Shown in pieces: positions 30,210 through 39,447 of a stretch of 42,175 bases of DNA; positions within the stretch are counted from its first letter, which is position 1; every line of letters begins with the position of its first letter. A model generated the notes under the pieces. It saw only the letters and a list, made by a program, of their open reading frames with translations, ran no database searches and was not told where the DNA came from. The DNA comes from a virus. The translations under genes were made by a program, and so were the position numbers. The stretch spans positions 1 to 42,175 of IMG/VR virus record IMGVR_UViG_3300049846_001066. One strand, written 5' to 3'.

Positions 30210-32088
30210 TAAATATGTACAGGACAGATACGAGGAGTCTCGTAACTTCCTACAAGCTCGCAAAGAGCGACAAGTACGACAATTAGTTCTTTTAAATAAC
30301 TTACAGCGAGGAGACCAGAATATAGCCTCAACGCTGCTTTTGACTTTATTTAACCGCCTAATGTCATCTACCTATGACGATAAGATACAGATAAAGTTCC
30401 TACCTTCTCAAGGGATAAATCAAGACCAAATAAACGCTTTCAATACATTATCCCAGTCAGACTATCTTGAAATGGACAAGGCACAGTTAGACTATGATTG
30501 GTTGTGGGACGCTTTATTCTTCGGTAGAGGTTATATGGAAACCCTAAAGTTTAACCTAAAGAAGAAGATAATGGAGCCTTGTGTTATAAATCCTTTAACA
30601 TTCGGCTATGACCCTTACTTTGAAGACCCCATGCAGTGGCGTTATTACTGGAAATGGATTACTAAGAGCAAGATTGAGCTGGATAGATTAATCAGAAAGG
30701 GTGTTGTTACAGGGATTAAGTCCACAGACGAGATTATGGGTGGTGTAGATGAGTACTTATGGAATTATAAGACTGTAAGAGACCAAGCCAACAAAGCCAT
30801 CGAACCACCACCAGAGTCAGCAGGTGGGGATATATTCCAAATATTAGAGTTTTATAGCTACAACGAAGAGGGTAAGAAGCAGGTTTGCTGGTATGATAGG
30901 GGTATGACCAAGGAGCTGTATAAAGAAGTACTAGATTTAGCGCCAGAGGATGGTGGAGAAGGCGATGAATGGCCAATAGTCATTAAAGAAACCTTTAGAG
31001 AACCACACTCAAGTGTTAACTTCTCGGTAGCAGATCTTCTAGAGGATAAACACAGAGCAAAGAGTGTATTGTTAAACCTTGCATTTATAGCGGCAAAAGA
31101 CAGAGCAAATCCTATTTATGGATATAACCCTGATAAAGTAAGAGATATAACACAGTTCTTCTCTAGGCAGATCAACCAGCATATCCCAATGGATGATGAA
31201 TCTGCAGCTTGGCCAATAAATACACAGGATCCAATGAGTGCAGGTTTAATCCAGTTCATTTCAATGCTTCAAACAGAAGCTAACGACCCTATGGGTACTG
31301 GAATGGTTGGGCAACCTATACAGGATCAGGGTAGTGATACCGCGACAGAGGCAGCTATAACCCAACAAATGAATGATATGGCTCAATCCCTGATTAGTAA
31401 GGTTGCACAGTTCGGAGAAGCACGCTTCTGGAGCCACTGGTTTCATAGATACGCAAAGCACGCAGATGAATTGGGTGAGAAGACAGCAAATATTGTGGGA
31501 GTTAAGGGTATAACTAGCGAGATTATAGACTTTGAGAACTTTAATACTGATTACCCTCCTGGTGTTATGGTGTACAGTGCTAAAGAAGCAGAATACAAAG
31601 AGTTAGTGTTAAGGCGAGATTTAATGCAGTTGTATCCACAACTAGCCCAGACACTAGACCCAGATGGACTCCGCAACTTTAACAAGCACGTATTCTTCCC
31701 TAAGTTCTTACAAGACCCAAGTTTGATTGATATAATGCTTCCGAAGACATTGGATGAAATGAAAGCAGAAGATGAGAATGAAATGTTAAAGAAAGATGAG
31801 TATGTAGAAGTATCACCGACAGATGACCACACTACCCATATCTATGTTCACCAGATGATACAGCCAAAGACGTGGGCATTATGGTTTCACTTAGCAGAAC
31901 ATGAGAAGTACTTAGCAGAACAGAAGGAGCAGGAACAGATGGCTATGCAACAACAGCAAATGACAGCGGGGCAGACCGCACAACAACCAACCAATGGAAC
32001 GCTGAACGTAGGAGCAGAAAAAAGGTCGACTCAAGCCGCAGCGAGTCCATTAAAGACAGAAATTAATCCTAAAAACTCGATAAAATAA
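30202..32088 (+). CDS. Portal protein
   Basis: The 628-residue protein has the length and layout of short-tailed phage portals: a helical N-terminus, the conserved LWDALFFGRGYMETL and NPLTFGYDPYFEDP region, and a helical stem. A Gln-rich C-terminus (KEQEQMAMQQQQ) follows. It overlaps the upstream gene by 8 bases and is followed by scaffold and capsid genes. It forms the dodecameric ring through which DNA enters. Confidence 0.85.
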   Translation: MDNKYVQDRYEESRNFLQARKERQVRQLVLLNNLQRGDQNIASTLLLTLFNRLMSSTYDDKIQIKFLPSQGINQDQINAFNTLSQSDYLEMDKAQLDYDWLWDALFFGRGYMETLKFNLKKKIMEPCVINPLTFGYDPYFEDPMQWRYYWKWITKSKIELDRLIRKGVVTGIKSTDEIMGGVDEYLWNYKTVRDQANKAIEPPPESAGGDIFQILEFYSYNEEGKKQVCWYDRGMTKELYKEVLDLAPEDGGEGDEWPIVIKETFREPHSSVNFSVADLLEDKHRAKSVLLNLAFIAAKDRANPIYGYNPDKVRDITQFFSRQINQHIPMDDESAAWPINTQDPMSAGLIQFISMLQTEANDPMGTGMVGQPIQDQGSDTATEAAITQQMNDMAQSLISKVAQFGEARFWSHWFHRYAKHADELGEKTANIVGVKGITSEIIDFENFNTDYPPGVMVYSAKEAEYKELVLRRDLMQLYPQLAQTLDPDGLRNFNKHVFFPKFLQDPSLIDIMLPKTLDEMKAEDENEMLKKDEYVEVSPTDDHTTHIYVHQMIQPKTWALWFHLAEHEKYLAEQKEQEQMAMQQQQMTAGQTAQQPTNGTLNVGAEKRSTQAAASPLKTEINPKNSIK

Positions 32089-32225
32089 TGGCTAAAAAGA
32101 TTATAGAAGAAGAGGTTGCAGAAGAAACTACTGAAGAAGTAGTCGCACCTCGCTTAACAAACGATTTCGGACGAGATGACTTGAACGAAATGCGTGATGC
32201 AATTAACGAATTATACCAACGCTAA
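32088..32225 (+). CDS. 45-residue acidic protein
   Basis: The frame from ATG 32088 (TAATG with the portal stop) to TAA 32225 (TAATG with the next start) encodes a Glu-rich N-terminal half and a C-terminal segment LNEMRDAINELYQR. Both ends use the same overlap style as its neighbours, so translation is likely. It may be a small head-completion or scaffold-like protein; the function is unknown. Confidence 0.6.
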   Translation: MAKKIIEEEVAEETTEEVVAPRLTNDFGRDDLNEMRDAINELYQR

Positions 32226-32647
32226 TGAGTTTACAGTATGCCCCAAAATTACCAATAGATGCAGGTGGAAATTCAATGCAAGAGTTACCCTCTGCAGTAA
32301 AGGCTAAAGCTACCTACGGTTCTGAAAATGCCTCTACCTCATCTGTTATTAGTGTCACCCATGATACAACAGGTATTGAGGTGGCAGCAGTTACAACAGC
32401 AGCAGTATTGCGTTGGATAGCTCGGTCAGATACAGCAGCCAGCGTGATTAGTGCAGCAGGTACAGCTAACTTTGACCATGTTGTACCAGTCGGACAAGTT
32501 AGGCGCTTTGCTATCCCAATTGAAGTTCAAGGATCTAGTCCAGCCTCCGTTCAAGGTGCTAATCGTGCAAATGGTTTGTACCAACGTGTAGCAATTAAGT
32601 CAGTAGGTGTAGGCTCGGTCTTACTTACTGAATATGGACTATCCTAA
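32225..32647 (+). CDS. Structural protein, beta-rich (head module)
   Basis: The 140-residue protein is rich in Ala, Val, Ser and Thr with alternating hydrophobic residues, as in small head decoration or tail proteins. It lies between the portal and scaffold/capsid genes. It starts in a TAATG overlap and ends in another. No enzymatic motif is present. Confidence 0.6.
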   Translation: MSLQYAPKLPIDAGGNSMQELPSAVKAKATYGSENASTSSVISVTHDTTGIEVAAVTTAAVLRWIARSDTAASVISAAGTANFDHVVPVGQVRRFAIPIEVQGSSPASVQGANRANGLYQRVAIKSVGVGSVLLTEYGLS

Positions 32648-32826
32648 TGAATATCAAGGGAGATAGTGGAGCATTTGGCTCTAAGTCAATGATGAATAAA
32701 ATTGGAAAATTACAAGCTAAGAAACCAGCGTTTAAAGGACTATCAAGCCCAATAAACCCTAAATATACAGCAAAGAATATTCGAACGAGACTTAGCAACT
32801 TAGCTAACAAAACATTTTTCAATTAA
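32647..32826 (+). CDS. 59-residue basic protein of the head module
   Basis: The frame from ATG 32647 (overlapping the previous stop, TAATG) to TAA 32826 encodes a Lys/Arg-rich protein with no Cys. Basic small proteins in the head region may contact DNA. The function is unknown; the frame is supported only by its overlap and its fit between genes. Confidence 0.5.
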   Translation: MNIKGDSGAFGSKSMMNKIGKLQAKKPAFKGLSSPINPKYTAKNIRTRLSNLANKTFFN

Positions 32827-32862
32827 AGGTCGCTTAAATAATTAATCAATAACTTATAAATT

Positions 32863-33357
32863 ATGGCAATTAGATTACCCTTACAAGGTGTATTGGACTA
32901 CGACGACGTAGGAAACCTCGGTGCTTCCTCTGTATTCGGTGGTGTAGCAAAAAGCTTTGTTCTACCACAAGATACAGATAACGTAGTAGTTAAATTTACA
33001 GCTTCTACAGCTGGTGGTGGCGTTAGTGCTACCTTCCAGACTTCAGATGATGGTGGTTCAACTTGGTACGATGTCGCTCGCACCTCTGTTGTATCCAATG
33101 CTAATAACACAACCGCACAATGGCTTTCAATCCCTGTTGTCGGTGCTGGTATTGCAACTGGTGTAAACCAGCTTAACTCTATCTTGAGCGTAGCTCCTGG
33201 TAGTGCTGCAGCTTCTACACTAGGACAACGTCAGGTTTCAGGTCTTCCAGTTATGGGAACTGTAAACCGAGTATTCTTGCGATACGATGCAGCTATTACT
33301 CAAAACCTATTAGCTCGTGTCCAAGTAAAAGCTAACTCTCAATCCGCTACCGCCTAA
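32863..33357 (+). CDS. Structural protein, beta-rich (head module)
   Basis: This 164-residue protein contains a beta sandwich-like region (VVVKFTASTAGGGVSATFQTSDDGG) and resembles the carbohydrate-binding or Ig-type folds of phage decoration proteins. Codons are of the GC-richer, highly expressed type, like those of the major capsid gene. It starts without a Shine-Dalgarno site. It is probably a capsid decoration or head-tail protein. Confidence 0.6.
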   Translation: MAIRLPLQGVLDYDDVGNLGASSVFGGVAKSFVLPQDTDNVVVKFTASTAGGGVSATFQTSDDGGSTWYDVARTSVVSNANNTTAQWLSIPVVGAGIATGVNQLNSILSVAPGSAAASTLGQRQVSGLPVMGTVNRVFLRYDAAITQNLLARVQVKANSQSATA

Positions 33358-33362
33358 CAACT

Positions 33363-33692
33363 ATGAATAACTCTAAATTTGTAATTGATAATGCTCTCAC
33401 TGATGCACCTGTGGCAGATTTAATGCCCCAGATTCGTCAGAGAGAGACAGAATTAGTTGCAATTCTAGAGGCTATCAAAGCAGTTAAGGCAAGTGAGTAT
33501 TGGCAGACGCTTCAAGAAAAGGTATTTAATAGGGACTTAGACAAGCTAACAAGGCGACTAAGAACCGAAAAAGATACTATTGAAATGTATCGGTTACAGG
33601 GTGAGGTTACATGGGCAGAGAAATACAGCCTTGAGAACCTAGAGAACCAGTGCCGAAACGAATTAACTAACTTAAGAAATCAACTACAATGA
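33363..33692 (+). CDS. Small helical coiled-coil protein
   Basis: This 109-residue protein is nearly all helix with a coiled-coil from about residue 20 to 105, rich in Glu, Arg and Leu. It ends in an ATGA overlap with a zinc protein gene. In this location it may be a scaffold or head chaperone. The function is unknown. Confidence 0.6.
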   Translation: MNNSKFVIDNALTDAPVADLMPQIRQRETELVAILEAIKAVKASEYWQTLQEKVFNRDLDKLTRRLRTEKDTIEMYRLQGEVTWAEKYSLENLENQCRNELTNLRNQLQ

Positions 33693-34024
33693 CAGAACAA
33701 CAACAACCACAAGTACGAGTAGAAAGAATGGGGACTAAGGCAGAGCCTTACGTTCGACATTACCCACAAGTAATTGGAGGAGTATGTGAGTTTTGCGGTG
33801 TAATTGATAGAAATAAGCCATCAACAGAACAGTATAAACTTTGTAGTCACTATAAGGACTTGGAGTTGCGATGCTCGTACTGTGATGAGACTAAAAATCC
33901 TACGGACGTGATTTATCGTTCAACACTAAATATTACAGATCATCCCCAGAATCCTGGAACTCTAGTAGTATGTTGCGATAGCTTTACCTGTTTAGGTAAG
34001 CACCAAGCACGTTTCCAAAGGTAA
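33689..34024 (+). CDS. Cys-rich zinc-binding protein of the head module
   Basis: This 111-residue protein has several zinc-ligand pairs: CEFC (about 33-36), CSHY (about 52-55), CSYC (62-65) and the C-terminal VVCCDSFTC. Two zinc sites are possible. It lies between a coiled-coil protein and the scaffold gene. It could be a structural protein or a regulator; no family is recognised. Confidence 0.6.
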   Translation: MTEQQQPQVRVERMGTKAEPYVRHYPQVIGGVCEFCGVIDRNKPSTEQYKLCSHYKDLELRCSYCDETKNPTDVIYRSTLNITDHPQNPGTLVVCCDSFTCLGKHQARFQR

Positions 34025-34079
34025 CTCCCTATTTATAACTTGGTCAGATATACCTAGTGAAATTATTAAGACCACTCTC

Positions 34080-34107
34080 TTAAGGCAAGGTTCGCCTCTT
34101 GCGTTAA
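34080..34107 (+). other. Hairpin upstream of the scaffold gene
   Basis: TTAA-G-GCAAG (34080-34089) pairs with CTTGC-G-TTAA (34098-34107) with one central mismatch, forming a stem with an 8-base loop. It lies 13 bases before the ATG at 34120. It could regulate or stabilise the capsid transcript. Confidence 0.45.
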
Positions 34108-34119
34108 TGCAAAATATAT

Positions 34120-34623
34120 ATGGCAGATGATTTTTTAGAAGAGTTGGGAATTGACTCGGAGGAAACTCAAGATAATTCCGAGCAAGTTAATAAAATTGAA
34201 AAACGGATAAGTGAGTTAAATAAGAAGGTTATCCTTACTGCAAAAGAGCGTGATGATCTAGCTAAAGCAAAAGAAGAATTACAGCTAGAAAAAGACACTG
34301 CTATCAAAGAGAGAGATTTCTACGCAGGTTTTGCGGATTCTATCGCTAAGTATCCTGGTGCTAATGAGTACAAGGAAGCTATCAAGGAAAAGGTATTGGC
34401 AGGCTATGACCCAGAGGATGCAACTATTGCTGTTCTTGCAAAAGAAGGTAAATACGCTCCACAGGTGCAAGAAGCTCAAGCTGAAGTACAAGAAAGTCCA
34501 GTTGGTGGTAGTGCAGTTAATCAGATGAATCTTAAGGGTGAAAAAGCCCCACAAGAGATGAATCGTGAAGAGCTAAGAGCCGCCCTCGTAGAAGCAGAGA
34601 AAAGGGGAGAACTTTCTATCTAA
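34120..34623 (+). CDS. Scaffolding protein (candidate)
   Basis: The 167-residue protein is acidic and helical. It has a long coiled-coil (about 25-75), an Ala/Pro/Gln-rich linker, and a C-terminal charged helix (MNREELRAALVEAEKRGELSI) like the capsid-binding end of phage scaffolds. It is immediately upstream of the major capsid gene, the usual place for a scaffold. No protease motif is present. Confidence 0.75.
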   Translation: MADDFLEELGIDSEETQDNSEQVNKIEKRISELNKKVILTAKERDDLAKAKEELQLEKDTAIKERDFYAGFADSIAKYPGANEYKEAIKEKVLAGYDPEDATIAVLAKEGKYAPQVQEAQAEVQESPVGGSAVNQMNLKGEKAPQEMNREELRAALVEAEKRGELSI

Positions 34624-34653
34624 CCGCTTCATCCTCGAAAGGATAATAAATTA

Positions 34654-35736
34654 ATGGCTGTTACAGCTCGTGGAACGGGTTGGGGTGGAGCCTCAAACAA
34701 CACCTCTGAACTATTGGTTTCTTACATCAATGAAGAAATCCGTGTTCTAGAACCTGAACTACAATACGCTCGTTTGGGCGTTAAGAGGGATGCCCCTAAG
34801 GGGTACGACAGGATCACTTTCCCTCAAACTAACCAGTTACCTGTCAAAATTAATACCTCTATGGTCACTGTTGGTGGTCCTGGTGGAGCCGCTGGTGGCG
34901 GTTCTGTATGGGGTAGTGGTGCTAGTGTTATTGGACAAGCAGATATCGCTCCAGGCGCTCCTGTTTCTTCAACTGCTGGTGTTGCCGCAATTACTGAAGG
35001 TACTAACCCTACCGCAATAACTTGGGGAGCTACAGCTTACTCTAGTGGTCCTGCTCAATACGGTATTCTAGTATCTGTTACTGACCTTTTGGTTCATAAC
35101 AGTGCTATCGAAGTAATCGACTCTGCTTCTCGCCAAGTACGTAATGCACTTGCTCGCTTAGTCGATACTGTAATCCAAGCAGTAGTTAACTCTGGTACTA
35201 ACGGAGTAATCTACGCTGGTGGTAAGACAAGCCGAACCACTTTAGGTGCTGGTGATACCTTCACTCAAACCGAAGCTGGTCGTGCTTACAAAATGTTAGC
35301 TTCTGCTAACGCTGCAGGTGTTGCTCCTTTCAGTGGCAACTACTACGCAGCAGTAATCCATCCTCAAGTTGAAGGAGACTTTATGGCTTCTACTTCCACA
35401 GGTGGATTTACAGACGTAGGTCGTTATACTTCCGTAGATGATCTTCGTGCTGGTGCTGTAGGTGACTTCCGTGGTGTTCGTTACCTCCGCAGTGCTTATG
35501 TTAACTTTTTTAACTCAACTGTTCCTGTATTCCCTACAACCTTTGTGGGTGATCAGTCTTTCGGTTGGGGATTCTTCCAACAACCAACTGCTATCATGGT
35601 AACCACTCCTGACAGCAATAACCCATTGAACCTTTACAACTCAATCAGTGGTAAAGTAACTCTTGGTGTTACTCGTTTCGAAGATACTGTTAGCACACAA
35701 CGCATTCAACGCGTCGAATCAGCTATTAGCAACTAA
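34654..35736 (+). CDS. Major capsid protein (N4-gp56 family)
   Basis: The 360-residue protein matches the N4-gp56 family of HK97-fold capsid proteins. It has an N-terminal arm and the long helix region VIDSASRQVRNALARLVD (about 152-169). The AVIHPQVEGDF segment and VGDFRGVRYLRSAYV close to the C-terminal domain are typical. Codon use is the most biased in the window, as expected for the most abundant protein. A weak ribosome binding site (AAAGGAT) lies 12 bases before ATG, and an inverted repeat follows the gene. Confidence 0.87.
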   Translation: MAVTARGTGWGGASNNTSELLVSYINEEIRVLEPELQYARLGVKRDAPKGYDRITFPQTNQLPVKINTSMVTVGGPGGAAGGGSVWGSGASVIGQADIAPGAPVSSTAGVAAITEGTNPTAITWGATAYSSGPAQYGILVSVTDLLVHNSAIEVIDSASRQVRNALARLVDTVIQAVVNSGTNGVIYAGGKTSRTTLGAGDTFTQTEAGRAYKMLASANAAGVAPFSGNYYAAVIHPQVEGDFMASTSTGGFTDVGRYTSVDDLRAGAVGDFRGVRYLRSAYVNFFNSTVPVFPTTFVGDQSFGWGFFQQPTAIMVTTPDSNNPLNLYNSISGKVTLGVTRFEDTVSTQRIQRVESAISN

Positions 35737-35749
35737 TAGTTGACTTTTA

Positions 35750-35775
35750 CTCCCCATTGTATTGCCAGTGGGGAG
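35750..35775 (+). other. Stem-loop after the capsid gene
   Basis: CTCCCCA (35750-35756) pairs with TGGGGAG (35769-35775) around a 12-base loop. The following bases AATTAAG are not a T-run, so full termination is unlikely. It may protect capsid mRNA or cause partial read-through. Confidence 0.55.
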
Positions 35776-35794
35776 AATTAAGTAAATTATTATA

Positions 35795-36481
35795 ATGACT
35801 TTAGCTAACGTATTATCATTCGCACGAGCGCAGGCACAAACAGACTCCAATGGGCTAACCGATGCCAATGGGATAATTTTTGCCAATGAAGCCTTGCAGG
35901 ACTTTCACAGAAGGCTTGTTTCAGCAGGTGTAGATGCCTCACAGCTCCAAGAGAGTTACACAAGTGGTGCAGCAAATCAGGGTACTTATCTTTATCCAAC
36001 CAATATGCTTTTCCTGAAGGCTATTGAGCTTGATTATTCAGGCGCAGGTGGGGCTAATTATAAGACTGCACAGCAAGTAGATGTATCTAATCTGCCTTTT
36101 GGTGGTACTGGTTCGTTCTCTTGGCTAAGACTTAACGCAGACACCTATAATCCATTATTTGATGACAGGGGTGACTGGTTTGAGATATTTCCAACACCAA
36201 CGACAATAATAAATAATCTAATCCGTATCTTCTATTTCTTAAAACCAACAGATTACACAGCGACCTCCGACACAGTAGCTTACCCAGAGAACCTTGATAC
36301 TGCTCTTTTAGGGTGGAGAATAGCGGCTATGTATTATTATGCTTTGAATAAAATGATCGAGGGTGATGCCTTTAATCAGAAGTATGAAGAAAGAGTTGAA
36401 CAGTATATAGCAACCTTGTCTAGGGGTACACAACAACCATTACAGGCTACCCCGATTCAAGATGCAGGGTGGGGCTACTAA
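35795..36481 (+). CDS. Head-tail adaptor protein (candidate)
   Basis: The 228-residue protein follows the capsid gene, and its helical start and pattern (MTLANVLSFARAQAQTDSN, FANEALQDFHRRLV, then a beta insertion and WRIAAMYYYALNK) resemble adaptor proteins of short-tailed phages that join portal to tail. It ends in a TAATG overlap. The assignment is from order and shape rather than a single decisive motif. Confidence 0.65.
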   Translation: MTLANVLSFARAQAQTDSNGLTDANGIIFANEALQDFHRRLVSAGVDASQLQESYTSGAANQGTYLYPTNMLFLKAIELDYSGAGGANYKTAQQVDVSNLPFGGTGSFSWLRLNADTYNPLFDDRGDWFEIFPTPTTIINNLIRIFYFLKPTDYTATSDTVAYPENLDTALLGWRIAAMYYYALNKMIEGDAFNQKYEERVEQYIATLSRGTQQPLQATPIQDAGWGY

Positions 36482-36678
36482 TGGCATGGACAGATATATC
36501 AAAACCAAGTTCCCAGACATATACAAATGCAAACCCTCAAGGCAAAGAGCAGTATGATGAGCCTAGTTTAACCTATGATGATGTAAGTGTGTTCTATGAT
36601 GGGGTTAATCCATCACAGTACACAGGCATATCAAAACCAACCAGTTCAGTATGGACAAATATAAGTAAACCAACATAA
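36481..36678 (+). CDS. Small Ser/Thr-rich structural protein
   Basis: The ATG at 36481 overlaps the previous stop (TAATG), giving 65 residues. The sequence has repeated ISKP(T/S)SS and ISKPT segments, a low-complexity pattern seen in small phage tail proteins. No motif indicates a function. Confidence 0.55.
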   Translation: MAWTDISKPSSQTYTNANPQGKEQYDEPSLTYDDVSVFYDGVNPSQYTGISKPTSSVWTNISKPT

Positions 36679-37547
36679 TGGCATATCCAAGTACCTTTTC
36701 CAGCTTTAATAGACCAACAACAAGTGATAGGTTAAATAACCCTAGTCACTCTGCTTTGCATAATACAGTTTCCTCTGCATTAGGACAGGTGGAGGCAGTA
36801 ATTGGTTTATCGGGAGATTCTTCTACTTTAGGTACTATAATTGGTGATTTAAGAAGTCCTGATAGTAATGGTGGTGGACACATTCAGGCAGTTAATAAGG
36901 GTGGTACAGGACAGACTTCTTATACAAAGGGTGATTTACTTGTAGCTACCTCTAGTTCTGTATTGGCTAAGTTAGTGGTAGGTTCAGATAATCAAGTTTT
37001 AATTGCCAACAGCTCTACAGCATCGGGTGTTAATTGGGGTGTGCCTCAAGCAACTAAGATATCAGCTACTGCCTCAATTATTACAGTGGTAGGTGTGGAT
37101 GGTACTTTTCCCGACACTTCAATACTATCCGTTACAATTCCAGGTAGCACACTAGGAACTTCTAACGTCATTCGTTATACGGGTCTGGTTAATAATTATA
37201 CTGGTGGGAGTGGTGCATCGGTACTAACAAAAGCTTTCTATGGAAATAATCAAATAGGCTCTGTTCTTATAAGACCAACAGCCAATAGTGCTGGTAGTAT
37301 TTTTGGTGAGATTAAAGTAACATTGTTCGCTAACAATAGTGATTCATTGCAGAGAGGAATTTTAGAAGTTAATTTGCGAAGAACTAGTGATACATACCAG
37401 AATCTTGCTTCTGTAATTGCCTTGCGCAATATGAATACTACATCCGTACAGAGTTCAGCTAACCAGACGCTCGGCGTTGTTATCACTCCGTATGGGGCGG
37501 GTCAAAATATAACTATTGACGGAACTATCGTGGAGAAAATAGTCTAA
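36678..37547 (+). CDS. Tail fibre-like protein
   Basis: The 289-residue protein has a helical N-terminal region that could be a virion anchor (about 1-55). A GGTGQTSYTKGDLLVA motif (about 75-90), known in phage tail and fibre proteins, is followed by a beta-rich C-terminal domain. It starts and ends in TAATG overlaps. It probably forms a trimeric appendage. Confidence 0.68.
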   Translation: MAYPSTFSSFNRPTTSDRLNNPSHSALHNTVSSALGQVEAVIGLSGDSSTLGTIIGDLRSPDSNGGGHIQAVNKGGTGQTSYTKGDLLVATSSSVLAKLVVGSDNQVLIANSSTASGVNWGVPQATKISATASIITVVGVDGTFPDTSILSVTIPGSTLGTSNVIRYTGLVNNYTGGSGASVLTKAFYGNNQIGSVLIRPTANSAGSIFGEIKVTLFANNSDSLQRGILEVNLRRTSDTYQNLASVIALRNMNTTSVQSSANQTLGVVITPYGAGQNITIDGTIVEKIV

Positions 37548-39157
37548 TGGGTAATAATGTACAAACATTAGTCATAGACAACTTCAGGGGGTCTTTTACC
37601 GAGCTACTTGATGGTGATATAAACTCTGGTCTCGCAAATATAATCAGTAGTTCTGGTTATAATTCTTTTCATAAACCTGGTAATTTAACATGGAGCGAAG
37701 ATCCTGTACAGATAGATCCAAATGCCAGTGTTATTACCGACCTTATAATGGCTGGAAAGCCACGAGTCGAAAGTGGTATAACCTATGTCTATACTATTGG
37801 TCACACGGGACGCCTTTATAAGATACAGGTCAATGACCCTACTACTTTTAATCCTGATTATGATAATCCCGTTCTTCTCGCAACACTTTCTATTAACACA
37901 CCTACCTTTACGAGAGGTGGTTTTATAGACTTCTATGGGGCTACAGAAAAGATTTACATTGGACACGACAAGGGTGTTACCTCAATTAACTTTGATGGTT
38001 CGGGTGAGGCATTTGTTGGTGCCTTAGGAAGCTGGACGCAGAACGTTCCAAGACCACTAAAGCAGTTTACGGGTGTCCTTTATGTAGGTAATGGGGAGAA
38101 TATCGCGGCAATTGATACAACAGCAACAGTTACAACTTACGCTAAAATAAATCCCGCTTTCCCTAAAGGCACACAGCTAAGGGACATGGATATATCTATC
38201 GACGGAAATTATATGCAGTTTGTCGTATCCTCACTTGCACAAGCTGATATAACTACTACAACGCAAGACACCTCAATAATTTCTAATCTAGGTTCTTTTA
38301 TTTATTACTGGAATGGTATCGAGCAGGCTGTTACTGCCACTACAAGCTTCCCATTAACCAACCTTACTGCAAATATCATTTTTGGTAATTCACAATACGT
38401 CTTTGGTTATGACATCCGTGGACCTAATTTCTTTACACCAGTAAGTCGTATATCAGCATCCGCAGGTGATTCTAATTTCGGAGAGGTTGCCTTCCCCAAT
38501 GCAATTATGTCGGACGGAGAAATGCTTGCCTTTGGTACTAACTTGTATTTTGAAGGAGCGTTAGAGTTCCTATATAGCGTATATGGTACTTACGATAGTT
38601 ATATAGGTACAGGCTACTGGTCGCCTATGAGCATGAGACCAACAAGCCCAGAAACGGATATCGTTCACGTTCCTTATTTACAGTCAGTAACAAACTTCCT
38701 GCAAGGTATTTCCTCTAATGGTTATACAAGTAATATATACGGAACTTCTACTGTTTATTTCTCAACAATGGAAACGTCGTCCGCTCCAACCACTAAGTAC
38801 AGACTTTATAAATGGTCAGCAACGAATAACGGACTTAATAGGGCATCTTCATATAACTACTACCAGACACAGGCTCAAATATTCAGTAAGAAAATAATTG
38901 TAAAAGAAGTGAGAGTGTACGGAGACCCTTGGGTGGCTAATAATGAATTTAGCGTGGATTTACTAGGCAGTGGGGACAATGTACTGCACACAGAGACCAT
39001 GACAGCAGGTTCTAATTTAACAATAGGTGATGATTTTTATTGGTTTAACCCTGTTACTAAACCAACTTATAAACTTTCAGTTGGTATAATGAATATAGGT
39101 ACAGCCAACAATGTAATTGACAAAATTGAGATAGATTATGCAACAGCAGGTAAATAA
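37547..39157 (+). CDS. Tail protein with repeated beta-strand (propeller-like) structure
   Basis: The 536-residue protein has many beta strands with spaced Gly/Asp turns (ITYVYTIGHTGRLYKI, KIYIGHDKGVTSI, VLYVGNGENIAAI), which suggest a beta-propeller such as those of tail nozzle or stabilisation proteins. The C-terminal part (KIIVKEVRVYGDPW) looks like a separate sandwich domain. It lies between the tail fibre gene and the ejection proteins. The nozzle role is inferred. Confidence 0.62.
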   Translation: MGNNVQTLVIDNFRGSFTELLDGDINSGLANIISSSGYNSFHKPGNLTWSEDPVQIDPNASVITDLIMAGKPRVESGITYVYTIGHTGRLYKIQVNDPTTFNPDYDNPVLLATLSINTPTFTRGGFIDFYGATEKIYIGHDKGVTSINFDGSGEAFVGALGSWTQNVPRPLKQFTGVLYVGNGENIAAIDTTATVTTYAKINPAFPKGTQLRDMDISIDGNYMQFVVSSLAQADITTTTQDTSIISNLGSFIYYWNGIEQAVTATTSFPLTNLTANIIFGNSQYVFGYDIRGPNFFTPVSRISASAGDSNFGEVAFPNAIMSDGEMLAFGTNLYFEGALEFLYSVYGTYDSYIGTGYWSPMSMRPTSPETDIVHVPYLQSVTNFLQGISSNGYTSNIYGTSTVYFSTMETSSAPTTKYRLYKWSATNNGLNRASSYNYYQTQAQIFSKKIIVKEVRVYGDPWVANNEFSVDLLGSGDNVLHTETMTAGSNLTIGDDFYWFNPVTKPTYKLSVGIMNIGTANNVIDKIEIDYATAGK

Positions 39158-39446
39158 CAACGCAGTCGGATTAGATAAATTAATTGATGACAGAATCAAG
39201 GCTGTTTTACCAATATATTTAAGTGGTAATGCGTTCACACAGAGAAAGGTAACAGATACACCCAACGATTCGTTAGAAGTAGTAAATAGAAAATTTGTAA
39301 CATTAAATGGCGCAGTAGCCGATAGACCAACCTCGTCAGTTGCAGTGATCGGGCAAACTTACTTCGCTACTGATACTAATATACCTATGACTTACAGCTC
39401 CACAGGCTGGAGAAATGGAGTAGGCTCAATAGTAGCACAAGCATAA
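39138..39446 (+). CDS. Small structural protein
   Basis: This 102-residue protein has an N-terminal helix and a segment VTDTPNDSLEVVNRKFVT of the kind repeated in phage virion-associated proteins. The C-terminus is beta-rich. It overlaps the previous gene by 20 bases. It probably attaches to the tail or an internal protein. Confidence 0.58.
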   Translation: MQQQVNNNAVGLDKLIDDRIKAVLPIYLSGNAFTQRKVTDTPNDSLEVVNRKFVTLNGAVADRPTSSVAVIGQTYFATDTNIPMTYSSTGWRNGVGSIVAQA

Positions 39447-39447
39447 T

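Noticed and set aside
34285-34554. Open frames on the other strand or frame within scaffold, capsid and tail genes
   Set aside because: They are shadows of the real genes, without ribosome binding sites or sensible protein composition.
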